From Cyclina sinensis (taxonomy: Eukaryota > Mollusca > Bivalvia > Venerida > Veneridae), in NCBI GenBank assembly GCA_012932295.1, contig JAAONU010000001.1, positions 52,239,134 through 52,303,133 of the forward strand: DNA of 64,000 bases, written 5' to 3'. The notes beneath the pieces were generated by a model. It did no database searches and was not told the origin of the DNA. It saw nothing but the letters and a program-made list of their open reading frames with translations. Of this stretch, positions 22,230 to 35,100 are shown in pieces; within the stretch, counting starts at the first letter, position 1, and every line of letters starts with the position of its first letter. The position numbers were made by a program, and so were the translations under genes.

Positions 22230-24720
22230 CAAAGATCATTCAACTTACTTCGCATATGATTTCTTTAGATTTTATGCAATCGAAAAAAAGATGCTTTAGC
22301 GTTTCTTGTTCGGTATTATAAACTTTACAAATTCCATTGGAAAGACCCAAGTGCACCAATCTGTCCTCCGTGTATAGGGAGTTATGAAGGAATTTAAATT
22401 GTAAAATTTTCGCGTTTGTAGATGCAAAAGAAGTATATATGTTTGACCATACGCGAAACCATTAGATAGTTTGTTCCAGCATTAAACAATCAGGTCAATG
22501 TTGATCACAATCACCTTACAAACACAAGAAACAGCAAATTCCTCATTCCACAATCAAAAACACAACATCACATGAACTCATTCTTCCCAAGGACTATACG
22601 ACTCTGGAACGAATTACCGACCGAGATTAAGGCTACCCCAACTGTGCCAGCTTTTATCAGTGGACTAAACAAGTTTTATAGATTTTAAAGTACTTAAAAT
22701 AAACGTTTAAGTAAGATCTTCAGTTAAATCTTGTTTTCTTTGTTATTAACTTTTATAATTTTAAATGTTCCTGACATGCGCCTGCCTAGTATAGTCAGTA
22801 TTGACTTTTGGCAGTATTAAGTTGAAGTAAACGTTCTTGCCATTTAATTTCTGCTTTTAAAGGCCTATTACAAATTTTAACCGAATGTTTTAATATCCAC
22901 CTTAATTTAAGTTTAGATGGCAAAATCTTCTTATCCTGATTTGAAAGAATTTGCAGAGGGTGTCTCCACAAATTACATTTAACAGTTTTTGTTTCATTGT
23001 CCTTCAAACAGTTTATGTAGGATAAATATATACTTGAAATCATTTTATCGATTAAGTTTGTTTCAACATTGTTAAAAAAACCGTATTATCGCGAAAGTTC
23101 TTCATGACTGTAAAATGGTTTTGTATCAGTATTCCATAAGTTTTAAAAATAAATTTTATATCCCAACTTATGATCTGTTTAAAGAAAATAGGCTTGTTCC
23201 AATATTTACTATTATTATTGCCAAACAGATTGCAGTAAAAAACTTCCTTTTGTTAATTTGGTTTAAATGTTTTCAAAAAATTTCTCCAATATTTTTAACT
23301 TTCCATATAAAATTTTGGAATTTCTTCAAATAACTTTACGCGGTTGAAAGACGTATCTGAGCAAATGAAATACTTTTGATTATAATTCAAATCTAACGTC
23401 TGCAGGTAATACTTTCCAATCGCGTTCCAGGTTTGTTCTGACCCATGTATGATTTTATATAACATTTTAACTTTCTGGGCCATAACTGAATCAGAAATAT
23501 CATAAAGACCTAATCCTCCATCATTTTTTCTCTCTTAAGCGATTCTTTAGCGACTAAGTGTTTTTTACCATCCCATAAAAACTCATATATTAATTTATCT
23601 TACTCCTTCACATACTTTTCTATTTCGTAATTAATGCATGAGTGAACAAATGTCTTAATAATTAGCACTTTACCATTCAAGAAAAGGTTCCTTTACTTCC
23701 AAATTTGAAGACACGACTTTATTTTGGTTATTTTTTCCTCCATATATCATCAGTTTTTATATTATATCCATGACATATACCTTGTGTTTTCACAAAATCA
23801 CGTGTCCATGATATTTCAATGAATTTTGGGATTTCATTTTTTAATTTCCCGAGTAAAATACCTTTAGTTTTTCTCGTTATTAATTTTTGCTACAGAAGCG
23901 CGTTCGTACGTTCTTAAAATTTCAAAACTATACGGCAGAGATTGTTCATTTTTTAAAAAAAAACTGAGTGTCATCGACAAATTGATTCAATTTTGCTTCC
24001 AAATAGTTATTTTCTGATAGGAGATTTATTCCTACAATATTTGATTTTTTTCTTTTCAACCACGCCATTGGTTCTGCATGAATGATGAACAAGAAGAGCG
24101 CTATTGGACAGCCTTGTTTTATAGAACGTGATATGGAGAAGAATTCTGAAATGAAGCCATTTGTTTGTATTGAAATTTGAGACTTACTGAAAGGATTTTT
24201 ACCCAGTTTCGAAATTTTACCTTGAACCAAAATTTAGTCAAACACATGTCCACCCAATCCCATTCTACCATATCAAAGGCTTTAGTTTGATCGAAAAGAT
24301 TATTGTCCCTTCTTCATGTACTACATCAACGTAATCAATTACATCTTGAATAAAACGATTGGGTACTTAGCATGGTGTTTTTGAATATCTGCAGCATAGT
24401 ATGGGCAATTTCTTTAGTTAAGTACCAGTTAAATGTAGTGGCTCATGGACAGACTACTTACTTTCAGCAAAAAGTCAGTACACTGACGTCGATTGATAAA
24501 CTCTACAACATCCTGTATTTTCTCCAGGGGAAACCAGTCTATGTCACTGATACGGAGATAAATGATAGCGAGACTCCACATTATCCCAGTACAACCAGGA
24601 TACAATATCCAGAATGTCTGATTAATCATGTTAATATTCATTTACTGGAGAGCTTATTATCAATTTCAGAGGTTTCTTCGTTTGCTAAGATTTGTAAATT
24701 TATCAAAAGATAGTTTCAGA
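22230..24720 (-). pseudogene. Decayed LINE (Tx1/L1-like reverse transcriptase) fragment
   Basis: On the - strand, 23946-24230 reads SIKQGCPIALFLFIIHAEP and FVDDTQFF, the palm motifs of a non-LTR reverse transcriptase. Further fragments follow downstream (23295-23483, 22795-23043), interrupted by stops. A Cys/His-type C-terminal piece lies near 22250-22350. It is clearly inactive. Confidence 0.8.
22490..22690 (+). pseudogene. C-terminal fragment of a second LINE
   Basis: The + strand reads NSKFLIPQ, then MNSFFPRTIRLWNELPTEIK and a stop at about 22687. R-T-I-x-x-W-N-x-L-P is the usual C-terminal signature of CR1/Jockey/Nimb-type reverse transcriptases. It sits inside the oppositely oriented LINE debris. 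Confidence 0.75.
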
Positions 24721-24729
24721 AGACAGTGC

Positions 24730-26700
24730 ATTTTTATAAAAAATCAAAGTTTTGAGATAATAGATTTTGTTGATAATAAATATCTAGAAAAAAGTCTAGG
24801 TATATGATTTTTACTTTTAATGAAAGAGTAAACTTATCGAAAGGATTTCCTTTACTTGAGTTTATTGCTTTTTGTTATCTGGGATAAAATATTTATGTCA
24901 ATAGAATTACGCAAAGTGATGCAGATAAGAAATTTAATTAAGGATAGTTAATACATATATCTGTATGATGTAACTATATGTTTTATAAGAAATCCCTTTT
25001 GTGGTTTAGAAATTGAACTCTGATCAAATATTACAGTAGACATGTTAATTTCGTTAAGCTTTGAAGTGGTATGTGAGACATTTTTGTCACATTAGTTATC
25101 TAGAGCATGTTCAAACACTAGAGCTCATGCATCTGTCAAGACAGGTCATGGCTACAATGGAAGAAGTTATTTATATAGACATCAAAGAAAAAATTGTAAT
25201 GAATGGCTATGTTGGCACCTAAAAATAAGTTGCTACTTTTTCCTTTTTGTCAGACATGCATGTCATATTTATATGATTTTTCCAGTGAATGTGAAAATAC
25301 TGGTGGGTGTCATTTCACAACAGATTTTTTAACATCTAATAGCCAATGTCTTTATCTGTTATAGGTTATGCTTTAACAAAATGATAATCTCACTTAGCTT
25401 GTTTGTTGCATATTGGACCTTGTTTTCCTTCAAGCTCAAGGTCAAAGAATGACTGTATCTTGTTGTTAGCATAGTGCAAAAATTGTTGTTTCTATGCAGA
25501 AATTAAAATTTTATCATATGAAGATTATTTCCATCAAGAACTTTTACTAGTTGAGTTAGCATTTTGAATCAAGAAGTAACTTCAAAAAGATGATCGGCGT
25601 AGATACAGTACAAAATTAATGCCTCTTTGGACCTTGGCCAATTTTGAACGCACAAAGTAATCAAATGCCCTATTTCCGTAACAGTTCAGGCTATAAACAA
25701 AAATGTTTAGTTTAGTTAAGAGTGCAAATATCATTTTCATTAAAATGAATTAAATATGCGGTCATATTTATTGTATTTTCACTCCAATTAGAATAATTTT
25801 TCATGGTTAACCGTTTTAATATTTACGGGTAAATTACAGCAGTATTAATGTTATTATCATTGCATTTTTTTCAGATGCAATTAAACTAACAATTACGAAT
25901 TCTGCTCTAAAATTTCATAAGAGCACCACTTTTAAGTATTGATAAACTTCCGTCTTCAGCTGAAGATTTTGTATCTTACAAATTCATTTGTTACAAATGT
26001 AGGTCAAAATTGATTTTGATATGGGTACATAAAAATGTAGAAAAAATCATACATATTTTCCATTGGCTGATAAATGAATTTCTCATATGAGGTACTCTAG
26101 GACTTTGTTTCTGTCTGAAAAAATAAAGAATATTAGATATCTACTTTTTGGCAATTTTGTTTATCTTGGAGCATAGATGGGATAATAGAATTTGATATGC
26201 AACTATTCATTGTACACTCAGTCATTAACTAGCAGACCTGATGACTCTAATGGGCTTGTGCTTTCTGGTCGATATGTTTAAAATTGGATTATTTTCTGTG
26301 TTATGACTTTTCCATGAAAATTACCTCACTTGGTTCATACAATTTTCACATTTATGTTTCACCAACATATAATATTTGAATGATGCCATACTGAAATGTG
26401 TTTAAAGTTAGTCAGATGTAACTTCTTTAAAACTTTTGCAAATGCTCTGTAATGTGATATCATGTGTTATGTATTGAATGTTATATAATATTACAAGAGA
26501 AAAGTATTTGTGTAATTTGGCCATATAAACAGTGCCCTTTTGCATATTTTTTCATGCGCCAAATGCCCTTTATTCAAAATAAATACCATGCCCTTTTCCA
26601 AACCTAAATTTAACACTATCCAGTCATTAACTAGTACTGTACACAGTGTTGCAAAGATCTTTTTATCCAGTCTTGATAGATTTTGACTGAGGCCTTACAT
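24730..26700. other. Non-coding AT-rich stretch
   Basis: No exon, domain or clear repeat structure was found on either strand. Confidence 0.5.
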
Positions 26701-26704
26701 TTTT

Positions 26705-28110
26705 AGCTCGACTATTCGAAGAATAAGGAGGGCTATAGTTCTCGCCCTGTCGTCGGCGTCGGCGTTGGTTCAGGTTAAAGTTTTAGGGCAAGGTAACATT
26801 ATTCACTTAACCCTTGCAGGTATAGCCCTGAAACTTACAATACTTGTTTACCATCAAGAGCTCACTCTGCTATTAAGAGGCAGTAACTCTGTCAAGCATT
26901 TTGTGTGAATTATGGCCACTTTTCGACTTAGAAGTTTGGTTAAAGTTTTTTTGGCAAGGTAGTACTAGTCTCCTTTCCCTTGCAGATATAGCCCTGAAAC
27001 ATACAATACTAGTTTACCCTCAAGATCTTAGTCTAATCAGAAGAGAAGATAACTGTGTCAAGCATTTTGTGTGAATTATGGCCTCTTTTCGACTTAGAGA
27101 TTTGGTTAAAGTTTTTGGGCAAGGTAGTACTAGTCACCTTTTCCTTGCAGATATAGGCCTGAAACTAACAATTCTTGTTAACCATCAAGAGCTTAGTCTG
27201 CTCACAAAAGGAGATAACTGTGTCAGCATTTTGTGTGAATTATGGCCCCTTTTCGACTTAGAAATTTTTGTCCATTTTTAAAAAAGTGTCAAAGATATTT
27301 CATTCAAAATTGGAATACTTGATCACCTGCAAGACACCTGCAAAGTTTGTTAGTACCCATGTCCCTCGGGTCACAGTTAGCCCCACCCCCAGGGTCACTT
27401 GTTTTTGCTTATACTAAACTTCTTAAGCCTACTAGAAATAAAATATTAACTGACATGAGATGGGTAAGTACTCTCCCCTTTCTCCCCCTGCATCCCCCTC
27501 TGCATGGGGACCCCCATGCCCACGAACCCCCCCCCCCCCAATTTCCCCCCCCCCCACCACGGGCCGGATTTTTTTTAAACATAGGTTCTTGACTCCCTAT
27601 CTTCCCCAACCCCCGCGGGGTCCGATTTTTTAAAATACATAGTTACTTGACCCCCTATCCACCCGCCAACACCCCCTCCCCCCAACCACCAAAAAAAGTC
27701 CACTTAGGCCTCTTGTTTAACTTGGCTTATAATTAATTATCCAGCACTGAGAAAAGTGAAGCATGCTGTCTGTGGACAGGCCTTGTTGTACTTGGAGTAG
27801 CATGTCTTTTCCAGCAGGCTCTTGTTTACCTTTTAAGTTATTCTAACAGAGTACCGAAGGGCGACACAAGTGTTCAGCTGAACACCCATCTAGTTGACTT
27901 AGAAATTTGGTAAAAGTTTTTGGCTAGGTATCACTAGTCACCTTTCCCTAGCAGATTAACTTAAAACATTTTTTATCATTATGGCTTTAGACTGCCACAA
28001 GAGGAAGTAACTTTGTCAAGGATTTTGTGTGAATTTTGAGTTTATAAGGTTTTATATTCCTTTATTGTCAAGTACTGAGAATAGTCGAGCGCGCTTTCCT
28101 AAGACAGCTC
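26705..28110. repeat. Bivalve tandem repeat (~145 bp) with C-rich tract
   Basis: 'atagccctgaaac...' and 'gcattttgtgtgaattatgg' recur near 26820, 26990 and 27150, and again degraded at 27900-28040. The region 27480-27690 is a C-rich low-complexity tract whose proline- and glycine-rich frames are artefacts. Confidence 0.75.
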
Positions 28111-29019
28111 TTGTTATTGTAATTGTGTGCTTTTTGTAGTTCTTTTAATGTCATTCAATTTACTGGAGCAACCAAATAAATCTTTTTTATAAATGTTTTT
28201 GCCTTGTTTTTGATTAAAGATACATATCTCTATATGTTACCCCCGTTTGACATAGGCAGTTTGTCTAAGAAGGTATTATCTATTTCCCTATGTCCATACC
28301 TCCACACACACAAATATTCACATATATTTGGTTGTAAACATATTTTTTCTCTGTCTCTTTGTATCTGTCTGTCACATAGTTTGTTTAGTCAGCTTCTCGG
28401 AAATGACAACGTTGTATTCAACCAAACTTTAACATTTTTCTTTTCAATGATTCTCAGTAATTTTCTTGTATGAATTGCTTTTGTAGCTCATTTAATGGCT
28501 TGATTACCAAATCATGGCTTGTTAACACTTTAGAGGAATATTTTTCACCTTATGAACATGAAAATTGGTCAGGATGTTTATCTTGAATATGGATCACCGG
28601 GGATGAAAAATAGGTCATTGTCTTGAGTTAGAGAAAATCTTGATAATTCTTTAGAGGCCTAAATATTCAGCCATGATGAATTTTATTCAAATTTATTTTC
28701 TTGATGATTTTTTTTGTATTTAGCCATCCTTATTCTTGGTCAAAATGTTTGCCTTGATGATTTGCCTCTGACAACAAGTAATTAAATTCAGACGAACCAG
28801 ACTTAAGTTTAGTGCAAAGCATAGTTGTGCATATCCTCTGTATTTTCTAGTCCATTGATTTTCCAAAGAATTATTGCTTTTTATGAGTTTATTTTTTTTA
28901 GTTTCTCTTGTCCATTTAGCGGATTTTAGCCAAGCCTAGTTTTGACGTAAACCTAGCCAGGCGTGTACGTTTGTCACAACGTGACTTTAATACAGTTCTG
29001 TTCAGTGACCTAGGTTTTG

Positions 29020-29300
29020 TCTAGGTAGCAATGATGGTCAAAAGCATACTTACCAACGAAGAAACTTGAGATATCGTGATGGAATCTTGAGACCACTGTT
29101 CCATTTCTGCCGCCCCTTTTTATCGTTATGTTATTCCAACAAGACACCACTTTTTCGACAGACCTCTCACCTACTGAACATTTATGGGACATTTTAGAAC
29201 TTTGCGTGCGACGTCGTAATCTGTAGGCAAGCGGGAAACTTGCAAGTCGATTGCACATGAAGTGCCATACCACAACATCAAAGATGGGCACTGATACATT
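29020..29300 (+). pseudogene. Tc1-like transposase remnant
   Basis: Scattered frames on + read FQQDTTFSTDLSPTEHLWDI, recognisable as the C-terminal part of a Tc1/mariner transposase (FQQDN...DLSPIEHLWD in the family). The region before it is broken by stops and frameshifts. Confidence 0.7.
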
Positions 29301-29329
29301 TAATGTGAAGTCATTGTTTTGATGTGTGC

Positions 29330-31080
29330 AACAAGATAATGTTTATTTGTGAAACAGGGATTTACTGTATATTGCATCTACCTGTATATTACGATTTTCC
29401 GGATGAAACGTTGTTCGAATTCAAACGAATTGTCATATGAAAGAGATATTTTTTTGAAAATTCAAGGTTGGACATTTGTTGGTATAGTTTTATTTTGAAC
29501 CGGTAGAGCTACCTAAAAGAAACATCCGTGCCAAGTTGTACTGTCTCTGACCAAGTAATTTAGGACGTTATGTCATTTAACTCATTTTGCTCGGTTTTAA
29601 AGTAGTTGACATACTAAAGGTATTGCTGAAAAACTAATCTGTCTTGCAGTAATCTCTTATGTAATCTAATGATATTAATAAAAAAATATTTCCGAAAAAA
29701 ATGTTCCAAATTTGGGGCTTCGAACAGTATATGTTTGACGTTACATTAGATCTCTCGCAATTTTGTCATCTGGTCAATCAATTGCCTTGAAATGTTAGAA
29801 GGTTAAAAATCATCATCACTCTGATATTTGAAGTGAAAAGTAAAATAGAATGAAGTTGGAAATCGTCACATTCGAAGCAATATTAAAAATATGATTTCCT
29901 TTTCTTTAACAGTAAAACTGCTGCTTATGTTGCTTAATCAGTGGGAAACTTTTTGAACTACAATAAACTTTATCTTTATGAAACTTGGCATGAATATGTT
30001 TAAATGATTTTAAGGATAAGTTAAAAACTTTTAACTTGCGTCAAAACTAGATCAGCTCAGATCTTGGAAAGCCTTAATCACATACTGACCCAATATTCAA
30101 AGAGATTTTTGGTCATGATTTAAGGATTTGTTATTAAAATGAGACAGTTGGGACAAAAACAAGGTCACCAGCTAAGATCAATAGAAAAAAAGCTGGTAAA
30201 CACTCTAAGAGGTTTTCCATCTCCATGAAATTTGTTTTGAATGTTTGTTTTTACCACCTTCAGGATAAACAAAAGGTCAAGTAAAGCCACACTCTATGTC
30301 AATACCTCTGAACAAAGGTAAATCATATGGACACCTTTGAGATTTTCACTAGACTCGATCAGAATGTTTTCTAGAGGATCTTTCTGGAGATTGAAACTTC
30401 ACTACCTCGGATTAGAACTAGGTTACCATCTCAAAGGAAAGTTCTGAATATTCAAACTGATGGCCTTGAGAATTTCTGTCTCAAGATTGACAACAAAAAG
30501 TTGTTGTCATAAAAATAAAAGTATTATATCCGTATGACTGACAATTATATTTGACCATTATATTATCATAAAGGAAGTTGATACTCTGGACCATTTAGAA
30601 AATATTGTTTTATCACTAGAGATCGATTCCTATTTTTCATTACGTTTAATAAAATGTATAATATTCCGTTTGGCAACCAGTTTATAGGCAGACATTGACG
30701 ACCAAAAAATATCTTTGGCATTGCAATTTTATTTATGGTCTGTACAAAAGTATAGAATTCAGCGCATAAATATTTCGAGCTTAGTTTTACATCTTATTCT
30801 GGGGTTGAACAAACATGTACTTAGACACTAAAAGTTAGAAAGTTTTAAAATACATTTCAATATCTTGATAATTTTTCAGATAAATTTTATTTTATGTAGG
30901 TCAAATCTCAATATTCATTTATATACACGGATATTTTCTGCGCGCTGCGGTCTGTAAACGATTTTATCTAATATTATCAATGTTAACGCTTGCATTTAGT
31001 ACACCACATCCTAATAAAAATGCAATTTTGTACCAGGAAGTTATGTTTTTAAACCAGTGATGCGTAATTTACAAGCAGCG
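29330..31080. other. Upstream region of copy B
   Basis: Non-coding. The promoter of the plexin-like gene should lie here, but no core element can be assigned. A GC-richer spot 'ctgcgcgctgcgg' occurs near 30940. Confidence 0.4.
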
Positions 31081-31124
31081 GGTGTTTGCAAACGACTATT
31101 TTTTCATTACATATATATTTAACA

Positions 31125-32162
31125 ATGGCGTCTTGGATATTAACATTTGTATTTTCGACCGTGTGTGTGATACTCTTAACAACAACATCTACAGCTGGAA
31201 TGTCTGTGGCAGGGTCAAAATCAATACAATCGCCCGTGACAAATATGGTTTTCTATCAGGACAAGCTTTATGTTGGTGGTGCAAATAACATATATGTACT
31301 GGATGAAGATTTGAATATTCTTCAGAAGACAAGCACCTGCAAAGAGTCAGCAACAGTTTGTAAAGACAATGAAAATATAAATAAGATATTACTGATCGAC
31401 AAGGAAAGACAGTGGTTAGTAGCATGTGGCACAGGAAATAATGGAACTTGTGAATTAAGAAATTTATCAAATATAGGAGGAATAGTTTCTAAAAGTTCTG
31501 CTACCTTGGAGAAGAGTTATTTAACTGTTTCTTCCGATTTACATCGACCAGCAGTAGCTACTATTACTAAAAGAGGAGAGTTAGTTATTGCTGTCACATT
31601 TGGAAACGGTATTAGAGAAGAAAGGAAAGACAGATATGTGACTTACGCAAATGCAATAAGTACAAGACATCTTCCTGATTTTGTAGCTAGTTTTTCTAAA
31701 GAACTTCGCCTGGACATTGATCAACCTTCAGTTGGAGATTATTTGATATACTATAAAGCCAGTTTTCAAATAAACTGGATGACATACTTTGTCACGAATC
31801 AAAAGAGTACAGTCGGAGCTATAAACTATGTATCAAAATTAGTGAGAATCTGTCAAAATGATACACGTTACAGTTCCTATACTGACATCGTTATTCAGTG
31901 TACATATGATGGTGATGATTACAATATAATTCAGGATGCAATTCTGCTGAACACGTCAAGAATGATTTTCGTTGGTGCTTTCTCGCGTGGTAATAACCCT
32001 GAGAATCCATCAGATGGTACTGCGATCTGTGTGACTGAACTGTCCTCACTTGATGACGCAATCATGACTGCCAAGAAAGAAAATGCTCTTTCCTGCGACA
32101 TTGAATCAGTTGCAGAAAGGTACCTGCGTTCATATAAAGGTTCACTCTGTTTGAACGAACAT
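31125..32162 (+). CDS. Copy B exon 1: signal peptide and most of the Sema domain
   Basis: A 346-codon exon ending in phase 0 at donor gtaagt. It begins MASWILTFVFSTVCVILL, a clear signal peptide. Plexin Sema landmarks follow: MVFYQDKLYVGGANNIYVLD (first blades), CGTGNNGTCELRNLSNI, YTDIVIQC and a closing AICVTELSSLDDA. A minus-strand frame here is a shadow. Confidence 0.9.
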
Positions 32163-35100
32163 GTAAGTACATAATTTTGTTTCATAATATGAGCTGAATC
32201 GTTGTATACTAGAAATAATATGAAGCCTATGTTAACAAAAACAACAAAACAACTTTTCTTCTCATGCAAACATTTTAACTGTGGCGTGTTAAATATATTT
32301 TACGCTACACTCTTACACAAGTAGGCTGCAGAAAGAACAGTTTAGTCGGGTCATTATTGTGTTGCTCTCCATCGCCACAAGCTCTTGCTCATTACTTATC
32401 TTTTTTATAATTCAGATAATACCTTTTATCATTTTGACACTAACCAATTAAACTGTCTTCTTTGAATTTTAAAGCTTTAAAAGAATCAACGGATAATGTA
32501 GTTTAAAGTCCCTCTATAAAGTCGCATCACATTACCATGCAAAATAAGAAAAGTATAAAAACTTAGATGCCGCCATAATCTTCATAATTTTTATTGAGAA
32601 TACGTAATCAGCGTCACCTAACTACATTCATGAAAGGGCTAATTCCTAACTAAATGAATGTATATCTAAGACAAAGAATACATATTATACAAACAAGCGT
32701 TTTCCAAACATATGCTGCTTTTATTTTTAAAACGCCAGTCTGTAAAAGACAAGTTCCTTGATCATTTAGCTTCTAGAAAATCAAGAGGTAGAGTAGTGTC
32801 AAAAGTTGATCACTTATGGCTGCGGAAATCTATATACAGTTAATCGTCATTACACTTAGCAATAATTCATTTTGGTAAATATTTCACCCCCCACAATGCC
32901 CACTCATTAGCCTTCTTTCAGTTATGGTCAGACAAAGTAACATTGATTTTAACGCGTAACCAACGAAGAAAGACAACACTTACGTGTATTTTGTTTTATA
33001 TCAACTGACCTCATCAGCTTTTTGCATAAGTTTAATGATAAATATCAATTTCTTTTTCTAGGATTACCGTGAAGAAGACTTCTTCTGCAACAGACAATTA
33101 CAGGCATTTACAAATGTAATTGGAAATACTACTTTCAAGATGAAATCAATTTCAAAAATTTCCAACGAAGATGGAATCGTTACAACAATGCATGGCACCA
33201 CGTACCTTAAGAACCACATTGTACTTTTGTTAGGCACGTCATCTGGAAAACTTCTTCAGGTAAGTAAACTGAAAAATATTGAAGTGAATGAAAGACAAAG
33301 CAAATCTTAAGACTCAAAATTCACTCGGTTACAGTTTGAGATCCTGATTCAGCATTGGCTGAATTGACTATCAAATGATGACAGCTAGTTTATGCAAATT
33401 TCGTCTGGTAAAAAAAGGCTAAATAATTGTTGTTGCATTTTCTCGATCTCAGACAACACGACGACTCACTTCTGTAAACTTTCATGTATTCACACAGTAT
33501 ACAAACACACAATCATAAAAATATCATAACATCATTTAATTAGAACATTCTAAAAGTGAAAAAGAAAAAAGATGAAAGACTTTCTTATGACCTTCTAGAT
33601 ATATAGATTACAAAAATATATTGAAATGATGGTTCAGTTGACATAAGAAATTATGACACCAAGATGGTTGAAAAGGTAAATAAACTGTTTTCATTCCATA
33701 GAACGTTTTAAGAACGAAGATACTGCTGTCAAGTTGTAATATCATAACGAACGAAATGCATAGAGCGGGGTCGGGTATTTCCGAACACTTTAAGTATGAT
33801 TACTGACTGTTCGACACTACCCTACGATTTTCATAAAAAATACTAATTTATGAAAAAACCTTCTTACCAGGATGCATTTCCAAACGACGTGTGATATACA
33901 TGGCGCAAAAAACCTCTATAACCGCCAATTCAGGTATTTTGGTATACTGCAGTTAATACCGAATAGGTAGTTTTGATCTTTTAGAGATTTGTTTTCAGTT
34001 TTAGTACGTTAATTTTGAATTGTAGTTTTTCGAATTTCTCAGTAATGTGGCTTTCAATTTTTGCAACCTGTTGTACAACTTCACTATTTATTGTTGATTT
34101 AGAAATTTTAAAGACTGTATTTTTCTTAGGAACATCAATAAGGTCTGGATTTAATAGGTCAGAGTGTTTTGGCCAGTGATGTAAACTCAGTATGGAATTC
34201 TTGTAAATATGTTTTTACTCGTGTTCTTGACTCACCGGCAATAGGAAGTGAGCATAAGCAGTACGCAGCAGTAGGAAAATGTGAAGTTGGCAGTAGCAGT
34301 AACAGCAGTAGCAGTAAAGAAAACGTGAAACTGACAATAGCAGTAACAGCAGAAGCTGTAGGCAAAACGTGAAGTTGGCAGTAGCAGTAACAGCAGTAGC
34401 AGTAAAGAAAACGTGAAGCTGGCAGTAGTAGTAACAGCAGTAGCAGTAGGCAAAACGTGAAGTTGGCAGTAGCAGTAACAGCAGTAGCAGTAGGCAAGAC
34501 GTGAAGTTAGCAGTAGCAGTAAAAACGTGAAGCTGGCAGTAGCAGTAAGAGCAGTAGCAGTAGGCAAAACGTGAAGTTGGCAGTAGCAGTACGAGAAGTA
34601 GCAGTAGGCAAAACGTGAAGTTGGCAGTAGCAGTAACAGCAGTAGCAGTAGGCAAGACGTGAAGTTAGCAGTAGCAGTAACAGCAGTAGTAGTAAAAAAA
34701 CGTGAAGCTGGCAGTAGCAGTACGAGCAGTATCAGTAAAAAAGTCTGAAAAGTCTGGAAAGTTTCAATGAAAATAAAAAATGTTTTAACATCAACAGACC
34801 CTCCCGAGTCTATTGCGTAGGTCTGCGACTGTTTCTGACACTCTTGCAAACTTTCATGAATTTTGGTGCCAATCGGAAAAAATGTCATTTTTGATGTCTA
34901 AGGATCCTTCCAGTTCGAATTTACTGTTCTGCGACTGTTTCTGACACTCTCGCAGACTTTCAGGGATTTTGGAGCCAAGCTAAAAGTGTCATTTTTAATG
35001 TCCAGGGACCCTCCCGAGTCAATTTAGCCGGTCTGCGACTGTTTCTGACACTCTCGCAGACTTTTAGGAATTTTGGTGCCAATTTGGAAAATGTCATTTT

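Larger units (their letters stand above)
19251..22240. other. 3' flank of copy A, right of the transposon, joined to an intron-1 fragment
   Basis: It aligns in order with 55816-58430 behind copy B, beginning 'taaacaaggcggcatcaaac'. From about 21700 to 22240 it also aligns with intron 1 of copy B (32185-32770). The flank and intron-1 fragment are therefore fused here, as they are at 58070-58430. Confidence 0.78.

Noticed and set aside
27347..27609. Proline-rich and glycine-rich frames
   Set aside because: Low-complexity C-rich tract read on both strands.
34159..34888. Long minus-strand Leu/Ala/Thr-rich open frames
   Set aside because: They are translations of the CAG/TAG-type minisatellite, present in several frames at once, inside an intron of copy B.
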